DNA of 54,331 bases from Levilactobacillus hammesii DSM 16381 (GTDB taxonomy: Bacteria > Bacillota > Bacilli > Lactobacillales > Lactobacillaceae): the NCBI RefSeq assembly GCF_001434395.1, contig NZ_AZFS01000064.1, forward strand, positions 1-54,331, in the 5' to 3' direction. Each line of letters begins with the position of its first letter. The first letter of the stretch is position 1. Positions 25,136 to 33,568 of the stretch are shown here, piece after piece. Below the pieces are notes generated by a model, which was given only the letters and a program-made list of their open reading frames with translations, was not told the origin of the DNA and searched no databases. A program made the position numbers and the translations under genes.

Positions 25136-25666
25136 TTAGTGAGTCACCACGGTGAGTCTTTGGGGCATGGCCCGCACTTTGGTGGCTGCGTGGTCGGCGT
25201 TGATCTGGTTGACGATTTCACGCAGGGTGGCTGTCTTCGTCTGGTCCTTACGGAAGGAGTGGACGATCATGCTGTCGTATAACACGTGCTGGCTGTCCGT
25301 TAGCCGGAACCAGTTGGGCGCCAGGTTCTTGGCGCTATCTTGAATGTGTTGGTCGGGCCAGACTAGGTATTTAGTGCCGCCATTTTTAGGATAGCTCTCG
25401 ACTTGCCATCCCAGCTTAAAATCGGAGACTTCCTGCCAACGCTGAAGCTGGGAGTGCTTAATGGCAAAGTAAATGATGGCACTGTACGTGAGCTTACGGT
25501 TGTGCCGTAAGTCGCTGCGGGTTAGCTTGGGGGCGACTTTGCGGCTAGAGGCTGTTGGGGTCGCTGATGAGGGGTGTGGCTGTGACTGACGTGTCACGTG
25601 GGAGAGTGTCAGTCCACCCATGACCAACAAGAGGAGCAGACCGCCAATGGCGAGGCGTTTCTTCAT
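25136..25666 (-). CDS. Secreted or membrane-anchored protein, Lreu_0056-like
   Basis: 176 residues. N-terminal hydrophobic segment (MKKRLAIGGLLLLLVMGGLTLS), a Ser/Thr/Pro-rich linker, then a conserved-looking globular domain (LTYSAIIYFAIKHS, GWQVESYPKNG, KYLVWPDQ, PNWFRLT, SFIVHSF-like MIVHSFRKDQTKTATLREIVNQIN). This resembles the small secreted Lreu_0056 family of lactobacilli; the assignment is from memory of the pattern. Function unknown. Confidence 0.6.
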   Translation of the reverse strand: MKKRLAIGGLLLLLVMGGLTLSHVTRQSQPHPSSATPTASSRKVAPKLTRSDLRHNRKLTYSAIIYFAIKHSQLQRWQEVSDFKLGWQVESYPKNGGTKYLVWPDQHIQDSAKNLAPNWFRLTDSQHVLYDSMIVHSFRKDQTKTATLREIVNQINADHAATKVRAMPQRLTVVTH

Positions 25667-25700
25667 TTGGAATCATTCTTTCTTAAAATAAATTAGAAAA

Positions 25701-25734
25701 AAGGCGGTTAAACCAATCTGGGTCTAACCGCCTT
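25701..25734 (-). terminator. Terminator of the APF-like gene
   Basis: AAGGCGGTTA/TAACCGCCTT stem with AAAAA on its left side (T-run on the minus strand). Confidence 0.8.
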
Positions 25735-25783
25735 ACTTAAATTGTGCTGTCTTCAAAACGCATCTGTTAAATTAAATGGCGTT

Positions 25784-26191
25784 TTAGTACCAGTGATGAC
25801 TTTGCCAGAACCGCTTGGCTTTCGTCCATGAACCGTAACGATTGTTGACGTAACGGTTAGCCGTCTTTTCCTGGTTTGCAGGAGAGTAGTCACCGTGCAA
25901 GTAGGACTTCAAAAGTTGGTAACGACCGTAACAGTTTCCGTTACGAGCAGAGTAGTTGTAACTTGATTCGCGCTTGGCGATCCAGTTCTTAGCTGATTTT
26001 TGGGATTTTGACAGGCCGGCGTTAATCTTAGCAATCTTCTTGGCCTGACTAGCAGACACCCGAGAAGAAGCCTGAGCAGTCGTGGTTTGTTCAGGAACCA
26101 AGCTTGACGTTACATCGGTCACCATGCCGAAGGAAAAGCCAAACAAAAGTAAAAGTGATGCAAATTTAGTTGTAAGTTTTGATTTCGACAT
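25784..26191 (-). CDS. APF-like secreted protein with transglycosylase-type C-terminus
   Basis: 135 residues: signal peptide (~1-40), a coiled Ala/Lys region, then the conserved C-terminal ~60 residues (KNWIAKRESSYNYSARNGNCYGRYQL...NQEKTANRYVNNRYGSW..A..FWQSHHWY) found in aggregation-promoting factor (APF) proteins of lactobacilli and related to lysozyme-like/resuscitation-promoting domains. The Glu in KRESSY is the expected catalytic residue. It acts outside the cell on peptidoglycan; members affect cell shape and aggregation. Very short for an APF, lacking a LysM. Ribosome site is weak. Confidence 0.82.
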   Translation of the reverse strand: MSKSKLTTKFASLLLLFGFSFGMVTDVTSSLVPEQTTTAQASSRVSASQAKKIAKINAGLSKSQKSAKNWIAKRESSYNYSARNGNCYGRYQLLKSYLHGDYSPANQEKTANRYVNNRYGSWTKAKRFWQSHHWY

Positions 26192-26428
26192 TTTTTTAAT
26201 CTATCCAATCTGTTTTCTTAATACTTTACAGCATACCCGAGAAATATTGCAGTTTAGTTACTAAGCAGTTAAAAGGCCGTCACATTTGATTGCAGTTTGT
26301 TGCAAAATGAATTATCCAGCGCTTTCATGCGTATAACTGGCTACATAAACTGAGATTAGGATAGGAATGGTGTCGAAAATTAGGATAAGCTATTGATTAG
26401 TTAGATTAAAAATAGAATGAGGTGCTAG

Positions 26429-27259
26429 TTAGGCGTGGATGAGACCAAAGTAGGCGATCACAATGACCCCTAACCCGATGCGGTACCAACCGAAGCCTTT
26501 GAAATCATTATGGCGGATGTAATTTAACAGGAATTTAATCGCCAAGTAGGCAACGGCAAAGGAAACGACGGTCCCCGTCAGTAGCACGAGAGTTTGACTG
26601 CCGGTAAAGGTGTTGCCATGTAGAAAGTATTTCAGGAGTTTAAGCAGTGAGGCGCCAAACATGGTGGGAATCGCCAGGAAGAAGGAGAATTCGGTCGCCA
26701 CGAAGCGTGAGGTCCCAATGAGAATCCCGCCGAGAATCGTGGCACCAGAGCGTGAGGTGCCGGGAACCATGGACAAAATCTGAAATAGCCCGATCAAAAT
26801 GGCGATCTTGAAGGGGAGCTGATTGAGGTCGGTGAAACGGGCGGTCGTTCGCCGGTTGTAGGTTTCAATGACAATAAATAAGATTCCGTAGACGATGAGT
26901 GTGGTCGCGATGACCTGCCAACTGGTGAGGTGGGCCTCCATCCAGTCGTTTAGTGGCAGACCCACGATGACCGAGGGCAGAACGGCGAGGATTACCTTGA
27001 ACCACAGTGTCCAGGTTTGATGACGTTCGAGCTGGTTTTTGTGAGGTGCCCAAGGGTTGAGTTTGCCAAAGTAGAGGACGACCACGGCGAGGATGGCGCC
27101 GAGCTGGATGACCACCATAAACATATTAATAAAGGCCGTTGACTCGTGGAGCTTGATAAATTCATCGGCTAAGTATAAGTGACCGGTAGAGCTAATGGGT
27201 AAGAATTCTGTAATCCCTTCGATGATGCCTAAAATGGCGGCTTTTATGATATCTAACAC
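26429..27259 (-). CDS. uppP: Undecaprenyl-diphosphate phosphatase UppP/BacA
   Basis: 276 residues, eight membrane helices. Catalytic signatures: the E..xxxE region [17 protein letters not shown] (Glu14, Glu18) and PGTSRSG with the catalytic Arg. Recycles undecaprenyl pyrophosphate to the monophosphate lipid carrier for cell-wall synthesis and gives bacitracin tolerance. Normal length, single gene. Confidence 0.97.
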   Translation of the reverse strand: MLDIIKAAILGIIEGITEFLPISSTGHLYLADEFIKLHESTAFINMFMVVIQLGAILAVVVLYFGKLNPWAPHKNQLERHQTWTLWFKVILAVLPSVIVGLPLNDWMEAHLTSWQVIATTLIVYGILFIVIETYNRRTTARFTDLNQLPFKIAILIGLFQILSMVPGTSRSGATILGGILIGTSRFVATEFSFFLAIPTMFGASLLKLLKYFLHGNTFTGSQTLVLLTGTVVSFAVAYLAIKFLLNYIRHNDFKGFGWYRIGLGVIVIAYFGLIHA

Positions 27260-27385
27260 GTCAAGACTCCCTCTATTGTCGTGAATTAGTGGCTAAATGA
27301 TGCGGTAATTTTAATCGTACAGAAGGGGTGTAAAGAGTCCATGTGGTTTGCGTAAAAACTCTGTAAAAGAGTACGAGTTGCCGTC

Positions 27386-27420
27386 ACCTGCGGCTACCGG
27401 AATCTTTGGCCGCCTCCGGT
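27386..27420 (+). repeat. Possible fragment of structured repeat family B
   Basis: The core ACCGGAATCTTTGGC matches the 3' end of the full copies (GCCGGAAnnTCTGGC), but no 5' half is found upstream. Low confidence; the surrounding 27260-27605 is otherwise without a gene. Confidence 0.3.
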
Positions 27421-27567
27421 TACCCAGCTACTTGCCCATTGTATGTCGCTAAGTATCGCGCAAATAACGGCGCTCTGCTATTTCTAATTAGGGTCGCCCA
27501 GACTGAGGTGGTGAATACCTGTGACATCAGGCATCGTGGTCATGTTCCAGTCTTGGACAATAGAAAA

Positions 27568-27591
27568 AAGCCGGGGCAATTGTCCCAGCTT
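27568..27591 (-). terminator. Terminator of the 27606-28517 gene
   Basis: AAGCCGGGGCAATTGTCCCAGCTT palindrome with AAAAAA to its left (T-run on the minus strand). Confidence 0.7.
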
Positions 27592-27605
27592 CTCTAAGTT
27601 AAGCT

Positions 27606-28517
27606 TTAATTATTTTCCGATGCCAGCCCGGTTAGCGTTGCTAGTTTGCGATAAGCGAACACTGAACCCAAGAAGAAGCAGGCGGCCAGGGTAGCGGCAA
27701 TCGGTAGGGTGTGGAACATGCTGGTGGGTAACACCAAGGCCAGCAATGGGAAGGCATAAGCTGCCGGCAGCTTGATTCGTAGCAGTTGCAAGAGAATAAA
27801 GACCAACGGCAGTGTGATGAGTGTGGCCAGTAGCCATGACGCCACCACGAGATGGACCAGGACACCCAGGGTTGCGGCGCCCCCCAGCGCGACGATGTGT
27901 TTGAGGGCCAGCTTGCCGCTGTAGCTAGTCATCTGCGAAACCTCGAAGAAGACCACCAGCACGGGCGGGATTCCCGCCATTTGCGGGTAGCCAGCGAGCC
28001 AGACCGCGCCAATCCAGATGGCAGCGGCCAGGACAAAGCCCAGCATGTGCTGATACCGCAGGGGTTTGCCAGCGGGTTGCCCCTTGTAGTGACCCTGCAG
28101 GAGAACGCCCACCATCAAGGTCAGCGTAAAGGCGAAGATCGCAAGGATAAAGGACCAGTGCGTCGCGTTGATGATGATGGGAAGCAGGCCCGTTGCAAAT
28201 GAGGGGGCCAACGTTGAGCGTAGCACGTTTAAAAACAGGAGAATCAAGAGTAGCGTGATCCCGATCTTTTCAGGATAGATGATGGAAAATTGGTTGACGA
28301 TAAAGCCAATCACCGCAGTTCCGGAGGGCGCCAGAAAGATCTTGATGGGTTGGCTGACCCAAGTGGGATTGTGATAGATCCACATCCCGGCAGTCAAAGC
28401 GCCAATCTCAGGTAGAATAATTTCGGCATCGTGCAGCCAAGTGGCGATGCCGACCATCGTGAGAACCAGGGCGAAGCCAATCAGATAGTCGCGGCCCTCT
28501 CTTTTTGTCAGAGACAT
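27606..28517 (-). CDS. Polytopic membrane protein of unknown function
   Basis: 303 residues from ATG 28517, chosen for the CAAGGAGG ribosome site just before; the frame extends upstream without support. About ten membrane helices in two halves, with a short cytosolic loop (GHYKGQPAGKPLRY) in the middle. The two-half layout with ALTAGMWIYHNPTW and AGIPPVLVVFFE is reminiscent of HPP/FUSC-like proteins, but I do not recognise the family. Substrate unknown. Confidence 0.7.
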   Translation of the reverse strand: MSLTKREGRDYLIGFALVLTMVGIATWLHDAEIILPEIGALTAGMWIYHNPTWVSQPIKIFLAPSGTAVIGFIVNQFSIIYPEKIGITLLLILLFLNVLRSTLAPSFATGLLPIIINATHWSFILAIFAFTLTLMVGVLLQGHYKGQPAGKPLRYQHMLGFVLAAAIWIGAVWLAGYPQMAGIPPVLVVFFEVSQMTSYSGKLALKHIVALGGAATLGVLVHLVVASWLLATLITLPLVFILLQLLRIKLPAAYAFPLLALVLPTSMFHTLPIAATLAACFFLGSVFAYRKLATLTGLASENN

Positions 28518-28707
28518 TGGGAAACCTCCTTGGTGAATTCTTTGAATGACAATCGTGCGTGACACAGCAAAAATGATTGTAACATGTTTCATCAAATTAT
28601 TCAGGTATGAAAATGGCTGAAAGTGCGATTGTCGCAGGAATTGGATGACTTAGCAGTTTGAAATCGCTTCAATAGCCGCTAGTCTAAAATCAACCGTGAT
28701 CTGCCTG

Positions 28708-28735
28708 TTGAAGCACATCTCCAGTAAGGTATACT
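28708..28735 (+). promoter_or_regulatory. Promoter of map
   Basis: TTGAAG, 16 bp, TATACT, about 45 bases before the start codon. Confidence 0.6.
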
Positions 28736-28781
28736 GAAAGAGATAACTAAAACGCACACAACCAAACCATCAGGAGGCAAC

Positions 28782-29570
28782 ATGATAGCTTTAAAATCGA
28801 CACGCGAAATCGAAGGGATGCAGGCGGCTGGCGATATTCTCGCGGGGCTGTTTCACGCCTTGGAAGATTATCTGAAACCAGGAATCACGACCTGGGATAT
28901 CGATCACTTTTCTTATCAATATATTATTGATCACGATGCGACACCGGGTGAATTGAACTTTGAGGGCTACAAGTTCTCGACCTGTGTCAGTGTCAACGAT
29001 GTGATCTGTCATGGGTGTCCTAGTAAGGACGTGCTCATCAAGAACGGCGACCTGGTCAAGGTGGACACCGTGATTGACTACCACGGTTACTTGAGCGATG
29101 CTTGCCATGCGTTTGCTGTGGGTCAGCCTTCGGCGGAAGTCCAGAAACTCATGGACGTGACGTTAAAGGCACTTTACTTGGGCATCGATCAAGCCGTTGT
29201 TGGCAATCGAATTGGTGACATTGGGTTTGCCATTCAGGACTACGCAGAAAACCAGTTGGGTTACGGTGTGGTACGGGACTACATTGGTCACGGTATCGGC
29301 CCGACCATGCATGAGGATCCCGATGTTCCCCACTACGGAACGGCCGGTCACGGGACGCGGCTGAAGGCGGGGATGACCATCACCATTGAACCCATGATTA
29401 ACGTGGGGGATTGGGGCTGTAGCGATCCGGCCGCTGATGGCTGGACGATCTCCACGATTGACGGCAGTCTGAGCTGCCAGTACGAACACACCATTGTGAT
29501 TACGACTGATGGCCCCAAGATCCTGACGTCGTTTGATCATGAGCTGGATGCGAAGTACTTGTTAAAGTAA
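28782..29570 (+). CDS. map: Type I methionine aminopeptidase
   Basis: 262 residues, ATG after CAGGAGGC. Removes the initiator Met from new proteins. All five metal ligands are visible: Asp95, Asp106, His170, Glu203, Glu235, plus His77 and His177 of the substrate pocket. Length and order are normal for MetAP type Ia without an N-terminal zinc finger. Confidence 0.96.
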   Translation: MIALKSTREIEGMQAAGDILAGLFHALEDYLKPGITTWDIDHFSYQYIIDHDATPGELNFEGYKFSTCVSVNDVICHGCPSKDVLIKNGDLVKVDTVIDYHGYLSDACHAFAVGQPSAEVQKLMDVTLKALYLGIDQAVVGNRIGDIGFAIQDYAENQLGYGVVRDYIGHGIGPTMHEDPDVPHYGTAGHGTRLKAGMTITIEPMINVGDWGCSDPAADGWTISTIDGSLSCQYEHTIVITTDGPKILTSFDHELDAKYLLK

Positions 29571-29587
29571 ATCAGGGCGTGTAAACG

Positions 29588-29697
29588 GAGTGGGACAGAA
29601 GGCGCCTTCTGTCCCACGTTTCGGCACCATCATGGCAAAAAATAAATCGGTTATTTCAGAACTTAATCGTTTCTGAAATGACCGATTTTTGAGTTGT
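29588..29697 (+). repeat. Intergenic palindromic repeat, family A, copy 3 (double hairpin)
   Basis: First hairpin is a perfect 28-bp palindrome (GTGGGACAGAAGGC then its complement, 29590-29617) followed by GTTTCGGC. The second hairpin has arms at 29644-29661 and 29671-29688 and a T-run, and acts as a bidirectional terminator between map and mazF. Confidence 0.75.
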
Positions 29698-29714
29698 GTT
29701 TCAGACCCTTTAGG

Positions 29715-30083
29715 CTACTTATCGTAGATGTTCAGGATTTGAGCGTGAGTCCGGATGACTTTCATAAAGGCGGCGTCATCCAGAAAAGTTTTGGTACTGG
29801 TAATGTGTCGGCCCAGCAGACTAAACGTATGAAATTGAAGCGGATTAACGTACCCCTGAATCTGGGCGTTGTTTGAGATGGGCACAAAGAATGATTTTAG
29901 GTGATTACTGGTGGCGTGCGTAATGGGTGAGACGGCAACTTGACCAGTGATCTGTGAAAATCCCTTAGTACTGAGTACAACAGCAGGATGTCTACCTCGC
30001 AATTCATTGTGTTTGGATGGCTGAAAGTCTACCCACACAATCTCTTGTTGTTCAGGGAACGACGGTGACTTAGAATTCGTCAT
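29715..30083 (-). CDS. MazF/PemK-type endoribonuclease toxin
   Basis: 122 residues from ATG 30083, which overlaps the antitoxin end by 14 bases with a GAGG site; the longer frame to 30215 runs through the antitoxin gene and is not preferred. The MazF/PemK fold is clear: EIVWVDFQPSKHNELRGRHPAVVLS, GQVAVSPIT, GYVNPLQFHTFSLLGRHITS. Cleaves single-stranded mRNA at short motifs until bound by the antitoxin. Its terminator is the family A repeat just downstream. Confidence 0.9.
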   Translation of the reverse strand: MTNSKSPSFPEQQEIVWVDFQPSKHNELRGRHPAVVLSTKGFSQITGQVAVSPITHATSNHLKSFFVPISNNAQIQGYVNPLQFHTFSLLGRHITSTKTFLDDAAFMKVIRTHAQILNIYDK

Positions 30084-30300
30084 GTTGAACCTCGACTTGG
30101 GTAAAATCTTTGTCGGACAGTGCCCCCTGGTGGCGTTTAATGAATTCAGGATCAGTGAAAGGATTCTTTTCTTTTGGTAAGAATACAATTGCGCCATTTC
30201 GCCCGGAGTAGACATCGTACTCGGGATATTTTGCTGAGATCCCCTTGGGAACCGTTAGAACGGTTGAACTTCCAACGATTCTTGGCTTGACAGATTTCAT
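30070..30300 (-). CDS. MazE/PemI-like antitoxin (AbrB-fold)
   Basis: 76 residues, CAGGAGG ribosome site. N-terminal AbrB/MazE swapped-hairpin domain (VGSSTVLTVPKGI...YDVYSGRNGAIVFLPK) and an acidic, flexible C-terminal tail that should wrap the toxin. Co-transcribed with and overlapping the toxin gene; expected to autorepress its promoter at the dyad 30314-30335. Confidence 0.9.
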   Translation of the reverse strand: MKSVKPRIVGSSTVLTVPKGISAKYPEYDVYSGRNGAIVFLPKEKNPFTDPEFIKRHQGALSDKDFTQVEVQHDEF

Positions 30301-30313
30301 TTAATCGCCTCCT

Positions 30314-30335
30314 GATATATACATATGATATATAC
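30314..30335 (-). promoter_or_regulatory. Putative MazE operator with repeated GATATATAC
   Basis: GATATATAC occurs twice with period 13, around CATATG. It overlaps the AT-rich promoter of the toxin-antitoxin operon, a usual autoregulation site. Confidence 0.5.
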
Positions 30336-30451
30336 GAGCTGGGATGATGTCAACGATTATGCTGGGCAAAAAACAGAGTGAGATTCGTTTCCTGTCACTC
30401 ACGATATATCAAGGCAGCTTCAGAATTCATCGGTTCAATCAGTGTTCACCC

Positions 30452-30480
30452 TTGACAAGGCCCCCCTTTTCCCTTAGTCT
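30452..30480 (+). promoter_or_regulatory. Promoter of leader and MFS pump
   Basis: Consensus TTGACA, 17 bp, TAGTCT (weak -10). Confidence 0.5.
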
Positions 30481-30514
30481 AAAACAACATTAAACAGGAA
30501 GGGGTGACCAGCCC

Positions 30515-30580
30515 ATGACGCTTAAGATGCTAATGGCGTGTGTCCCCGCAGACGGATACGGACGTTTTTCCTCAAAGTAA
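30515..30580 (+). CDS. Putative 21-residue leader peptide of the MFS pump
   Basis: Begins MTLKMLMACV and ends GRFSSK, with GGAAGGGG upstream. Its stop codon lies 15 bases before the pump's start codon. The codons for GRFS (30560-30570) are the 5' arm of the hairpin that hides the pump's ribosome site, so translation of this peptide must affect pump expression. No homologue is recognised. Confidence 0.6.
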   Translation: MTLKMLMACVPADGYGRFSSK

Positions 30581-30611
30581 ATTCTAAGGAGAAAAATGAT
30601 GAAAAACGTCC
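30560..30611 (+). promoter_or_regulatory. Translational attenuator hairpin over the MFS start codon
   Basis: Perfect 11-bp stem GGACGTTTTTC (30560-30570) with GAAAAACGTCC (30601-30611). The loop holds the ribosome site AAGGAG (30586-30591) and the start codons. A ribosome stalled in the leader would prevent pairing and expose the start. Confidence 0.65.
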
Positions 30612-31792
30612 GTCCATCAGCCCCATCCCTGGGACTGATGATCACACTCGTTGGTTTTCCACAGATTAGCGAGTCTATTTTTACCCCGGTATTGCCAGAG
30701 CTGCGCCGGGCCTTTAACGTGAGCGCGAGTCAGGTACAATTGACGATGAGCACCTATTTTGTCGCCTTTGCCATCGGGGTCCTCATGTGGGGCCAGTTGG
30801 CCGATAAATGGGGGCGACGACCGGCCATGTTAGCCGGCATTGCGGTCTACCTGTTGGGTAACCTGGGCCTTTATCTGACGGGAACCTTTACGGGTCTGCT
30901 AGGCTGGCGGTTGATTCAGGCATTGGGAGCCAGTGCGGGATCCGTCGTCACCCAGACGATGATGCGGGAAAGTTTTAGCGGCATTACCGGAGCCAAGGTC
31001 TTTGCTAAGACCAGTGCCGCCATGGCCCTGGCCCCAGCGCTGGGTCCCTTAATTGGGGGCGTCATGCAGACCTACTTTGGCTATCGCAGTGTCTTCGCAA
31101 CGCTGGTAACCATGGCAGTGGCGGTCGGGTTGTATGCCCTGAGTCGGTTACCCGAGACCCAACGCCGGGATGTTCAGCCACCGCGGGTCCATCAGTGGCG
31201 GGTGGTGCGCCGCCTGCTGACCGATCCCGTAGTCTGGGGATACGGCCTGCTGATTGGGGGCATCAATGGGATTTTATTTAGCTATTACGCCGAGGCGCCC
31301 TTTATCTTCATGACGCACTTCGGCTATTCGGCCGTACAATACGGCTGGCTAGGATTGGTGCTAGCGAGTGCCAGCCTACTAGGTGCCTTACTGGTGAACC
31401 GCTGCTTGAACTTTTGGACGCCGGAACAGGTGGCCCTTCGCGGGTTGTTGTTCAGCGTGGTTGCCAGCGGGGGCCTCGTGGTGGCCGCTTATGGTCAACA
31501 GCCGATTTTGATGATTGGCGGGATCTTCCTCACATTCTTGGGCCTTAACGTGACGCTGCCTAACGCGCTCAACCGGGCGCTGGTCGGCTACGAGGCCGTC
31601 ATGGGGAGTGCCAGTGGCTGGTTCAGCCTGGGCTACTACTTAGTGGTTAGCGCACTGACGTACGGCATGAGTTGGCTGCACAATGGCGCAATCCAGGCCT
31701 TGCCGTGGTATATGGCCGGCCTCAGTGGTGGCATGCTGCTGGTGTTTATCGGGCTGATTGGTAGCCGGATACGGGCAACTGTGACGGAATGA
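30599..31792 (+). CDS. Bcr/CflA-type multidrug efflux MFS transporter
   Basis: 397 residues; ATG 30599 is better spaced from AAGGAG than ATG 30596. Twelve membrane helices, drug/H+ antiporter 12-TM type: motif A GQLADKWGRRPAML between TM2 and TM3, TM4 RxxQALGAS (RLIQALGASAGSVV) and motif C-like ALAPALGPLIGG in TM5. The length and motifs are of the Bcr/CflA subfamily (bicyclomycin, chloramphenicol, others). Preceded by a leader peptide and a start-codon hairpin, which suggests induction by a ribosome-targeting compound. This last point is inference. Confidence 0.9.
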   Translation: MKNVRPSAPSLGLMITLVGFPQISESIFTPVLPELRRAFNVSASQVQLTMSTYFVAFAIGVLMWGQLADKWGRRPAMLAGIAVYLLGNLGLYLTGTFTGLLGWRLIQALGASAGSVVTQTMMRESFSGITGAKVFAKTSAAMALAPALGPLIGGVMQTYFGYRSVFATLVTMAVAVGLYALSRLPETQRRDVQPPRVHQWRVVRRLLTDPVVWGYGLLIGGINGILFSYYAEAPFIFMTHFGYSAVQYGWLGLVLASASLLGALLVNRCLNFWTPEQVALRGLLFSVVASGGLVVAAYGQQPILMIGGIFLTFLGLNVTLPNALNRALVGYEAVMGSASGWFSLGYYLVVSALTYGMSWLHNGAIQALPWYMAGLSGGMLLVFIGLIGSRIRATVTE

Positions 31793-31965
31793 AAAAGTGA
31801 GGGAGTTTCCTTGTTCAGGAGATGTGTCGCTTCGATTCCGCCGTGTGCTGATCGTTCACACTCGCAGTGACACATTGAGTTAGAATTTCTGCAGATTAAA
31901 GGGGAAAACATTCAGACTTCAATTGAAGCCTAAGCATGGTATAATACCGCTAGGAGGTGCTGAAG

Positions 31966-32184
31966 ATGACAGTTACATCATTGCGGTTCAAAGATGACCA
32001 ATACCGAGAAGTTAAGGCATTGGCAGATTTCTATGGGGAGTCAGTCACGACGTTTATGCGTCAAACGATTTTGGAACGTTTGGAAGATGAGGCTGATTAC
32101 CAAGACGCCGTTAGCAATCTCGGTGATCGTCATGATGCAGTGGTCTCTCGTGAAGAGATTAGGCACCGATTGGCGCTTGAATGA
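31966..32184 (+). CDS. RelB/DinJ-like or DUF6290-type antitoxin
   Basis: 72 residues from ATG 31966, seven bases after TAGGAGGTG. The N-terminus (VTSLRFKDDQYREVKALADFYGESVTTFMRQTILERLEDEADY) is a ribbon-helix-helix-like DNA-binding module, and the acidic C-terminus should bind the toxin. Overlaps the RelE gene by four bases (ATGA). A TATAAT -10 lies at 31940-31945. Confidence 0.85.
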   Translation: MTVTSLRFKDDQYREVKALADFYGESVTTFMRQTILERLEDEADYQDAVSNLGDRHDAVVSREEIRHRLALE

Positions 32185-32450
32185 AGACGTATACTTGGGC
32201 ATTTTCGGCTAAGGCAGATAAGGCGTTTCGTAAGCTTGATCGGCAAGTTCAATTGCGCCTTGTGAAGTGGTTAGATGAGCATATTCAGGGGGCGTCCAAT
32301 CCACGTGTTTGGGGAAAAGCCCTGGAAGGTGATCTTGGGACCTTCTGGCGCTATCGGGTTGGCAGTTACCGAATTGTTGCGGATATTCAGGATGGCAATT
32401 TTGTTGTTTTAGTCGTTAAAACGGCCAAGAGGAATGACGTTTATAAATAA
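32181..32450 (+). CDS. RelE/ParE-family toxin
   Basis: 89 residues. RelE fold: FSAKADKAFRKLDRQVQLRLVKWLDEHI, WRYRVGSYRIVADI and VVKTAKRNDVYK with the basic catalytic tail (Lys/Arg near the C-terminus). RelE members cut mRNA on the ribosome. Translationally coupled to the antitoxin gene. Confidence 0.9.
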   Translation: MKTYTWAFSAKADKAFRKLDRQVQLRLVKWLDEHIQGASNPRVWGKALEGDLGTFWRYRVGSYRIVADIQDGNFVVLVVKTAKRNDVYK

Positions 32451-32453
32451 TGA

Positions 32454-32504
32454 AAAGGACACGACAGACTTGCGCGATTTCAGCGTAGGCTTGTCGTGTC
32501 CTTT
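32454..32504. terminator. Bidirectional terminator
   Basis: AAAGGACACGACA/TGTCGTGTCCTTT between the convergent RelE and hydrolase genes. Confidence 0.75.
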
Positions 32505-32508
32505 ATGT

Positions 32509-33405
32509 TTAAGCGGCGTGGCGTTCTAGAAAGCCCGCCACACGCGTCTCGTACTGCTTGCGATCTGTGGCGTAGCTTTGTCCGTGAGCCGCGTGGGGGA
32601 TGATACAGAACTCTTTGGCACCGTGATACTGCGTGTAAAGTTCATCGGCCATCTTGACCGGTGTGGTTTCATCGGCGGCACCGTGGATGAACAGGGTGGG
32701 GAGATGACTCTTCTTCAGGGCCTCAAGGGGACTGGCCTGATCGAGGCAGTAACCGGCCTGGATCTTCACGACCTTTGAGGCCACGTGAACCGTAATGGCG
32801 GGCAGATGGTACTCTTGATTCACCCGGTAGCGGAGTTCGTCGATGGCGGAGGTGTATGAGGAGTCCATGATGGCGGCCTTCACGTTACGCGGCAGGGTTA
32901 GTCCACAGGTCATGCCCACGATAGCGGCGCCCATGGCTGTGCCGAACAGGACGATCTCAGTATCTGTCCCCAGTTTGGCAATCGTGGCTTCAACCCAACA
33001 GCGGGCATCGATCCGTTCCAGATAGCCGTAACCGGTATAGTTGCCCTCGCTCTGCCCGGTAGCGCGGTTATCCGTCAGGACGACGTTGTAATTCAGACGG
33101 TGAAACAGCATGCCATAATCGGCCATGGACGCTTTATCCGCGCGGAAGTCGTGGAACAGCAGGGCGGTGTGCCGGCTGGGTTTAGCGGCTGGGATGTACC
33201 ACGCACTCTGGCAGAGACCATCACAGGTGTCAAGGCACCAGGTTTCTCTGGGAAGCGCCATGAATGCCTGTTGATCGGCAGTTCGCGGCACCGTCGCCTT
33301 GGGAGCGGTGGTCGGTCGGGCCACATTTTCCTGGGCCAGACAGATACTGATGGAGAGCAGATCTAACACGAGTAAACCGGCGAAGCCAAAGACGATTGAA
33401 AGCAT
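32509..33405 (-). CDS. Membrane-anchored alpha/beta hydrolase with Thr at the nucleophile position
   Basis: 298 residues. An N-terminal membrane segment is followed by an alpha/beta hydrolase domain (YqkD/BAAT-related type: ALLFHDFRADKASM, NVVLTDNRATGQSEG, IMDSSYTSA). The nucleophile elbow normally GxSxG reads FGTAMGAA, codon ACA, i.e. Thr instead of Ser; the DNA was checked on the minus strand. Asp in HGAADETTP and His in PHAAHGQSY are present. It may be catalytically altered or inactive. Divergent from a TetR gene, probably its regulator. Confidence 0.82.
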   Translation of the reverse strand: MLSIVFGFAGLLVLDLLSISICLAQENVARPTTAPKATVPRTADQQAFMALPRETWCLDTCDGLCQSAWYIPAAKPSRHTALLFHDFRADKASMADYGMLFHRLNYNVVLTDNRATGQSEGNYTGYGYLERIDARCWVEATIAKLGTDTEIVLFGTAMGAAIVGMTCGLTLPRNVKAAIMDSSYTSAIDELRYRVNQEYHLPAITVHVASKVVKIQAGYCLDQASPLEALKKSHLPTLFIHGAADETTPVKMADELYTQYHGAKEFCIIPHAAHGQSYATDRKQYETRVAGFLERHAA

Positions 33406-33513
33406 GAGTTTCTCCCTTCACGAGACAAAATATCTGCTTTAAAGATAGCTTGAATTTGGCTGAGAGTCAATAAAAATATACATAATGAGTTTAAAAAGTC
33501 TAAAACGTATAAT

Positions 33514-33542
33514 TTGTGTGCAATCCAAAAATACGGTATGAT
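33514..33542 (+). promoter_or_regulatory. Promoter of the TetR gene
   Basis: TTGTGT, 17 bp, TATGAT; an additional TATAAT lies just upstream at 33509-33514. Confidence 0.5.
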
Positions 33543-33568
33543 TTGAAAAAAAGGAAGGACTGACGTGC

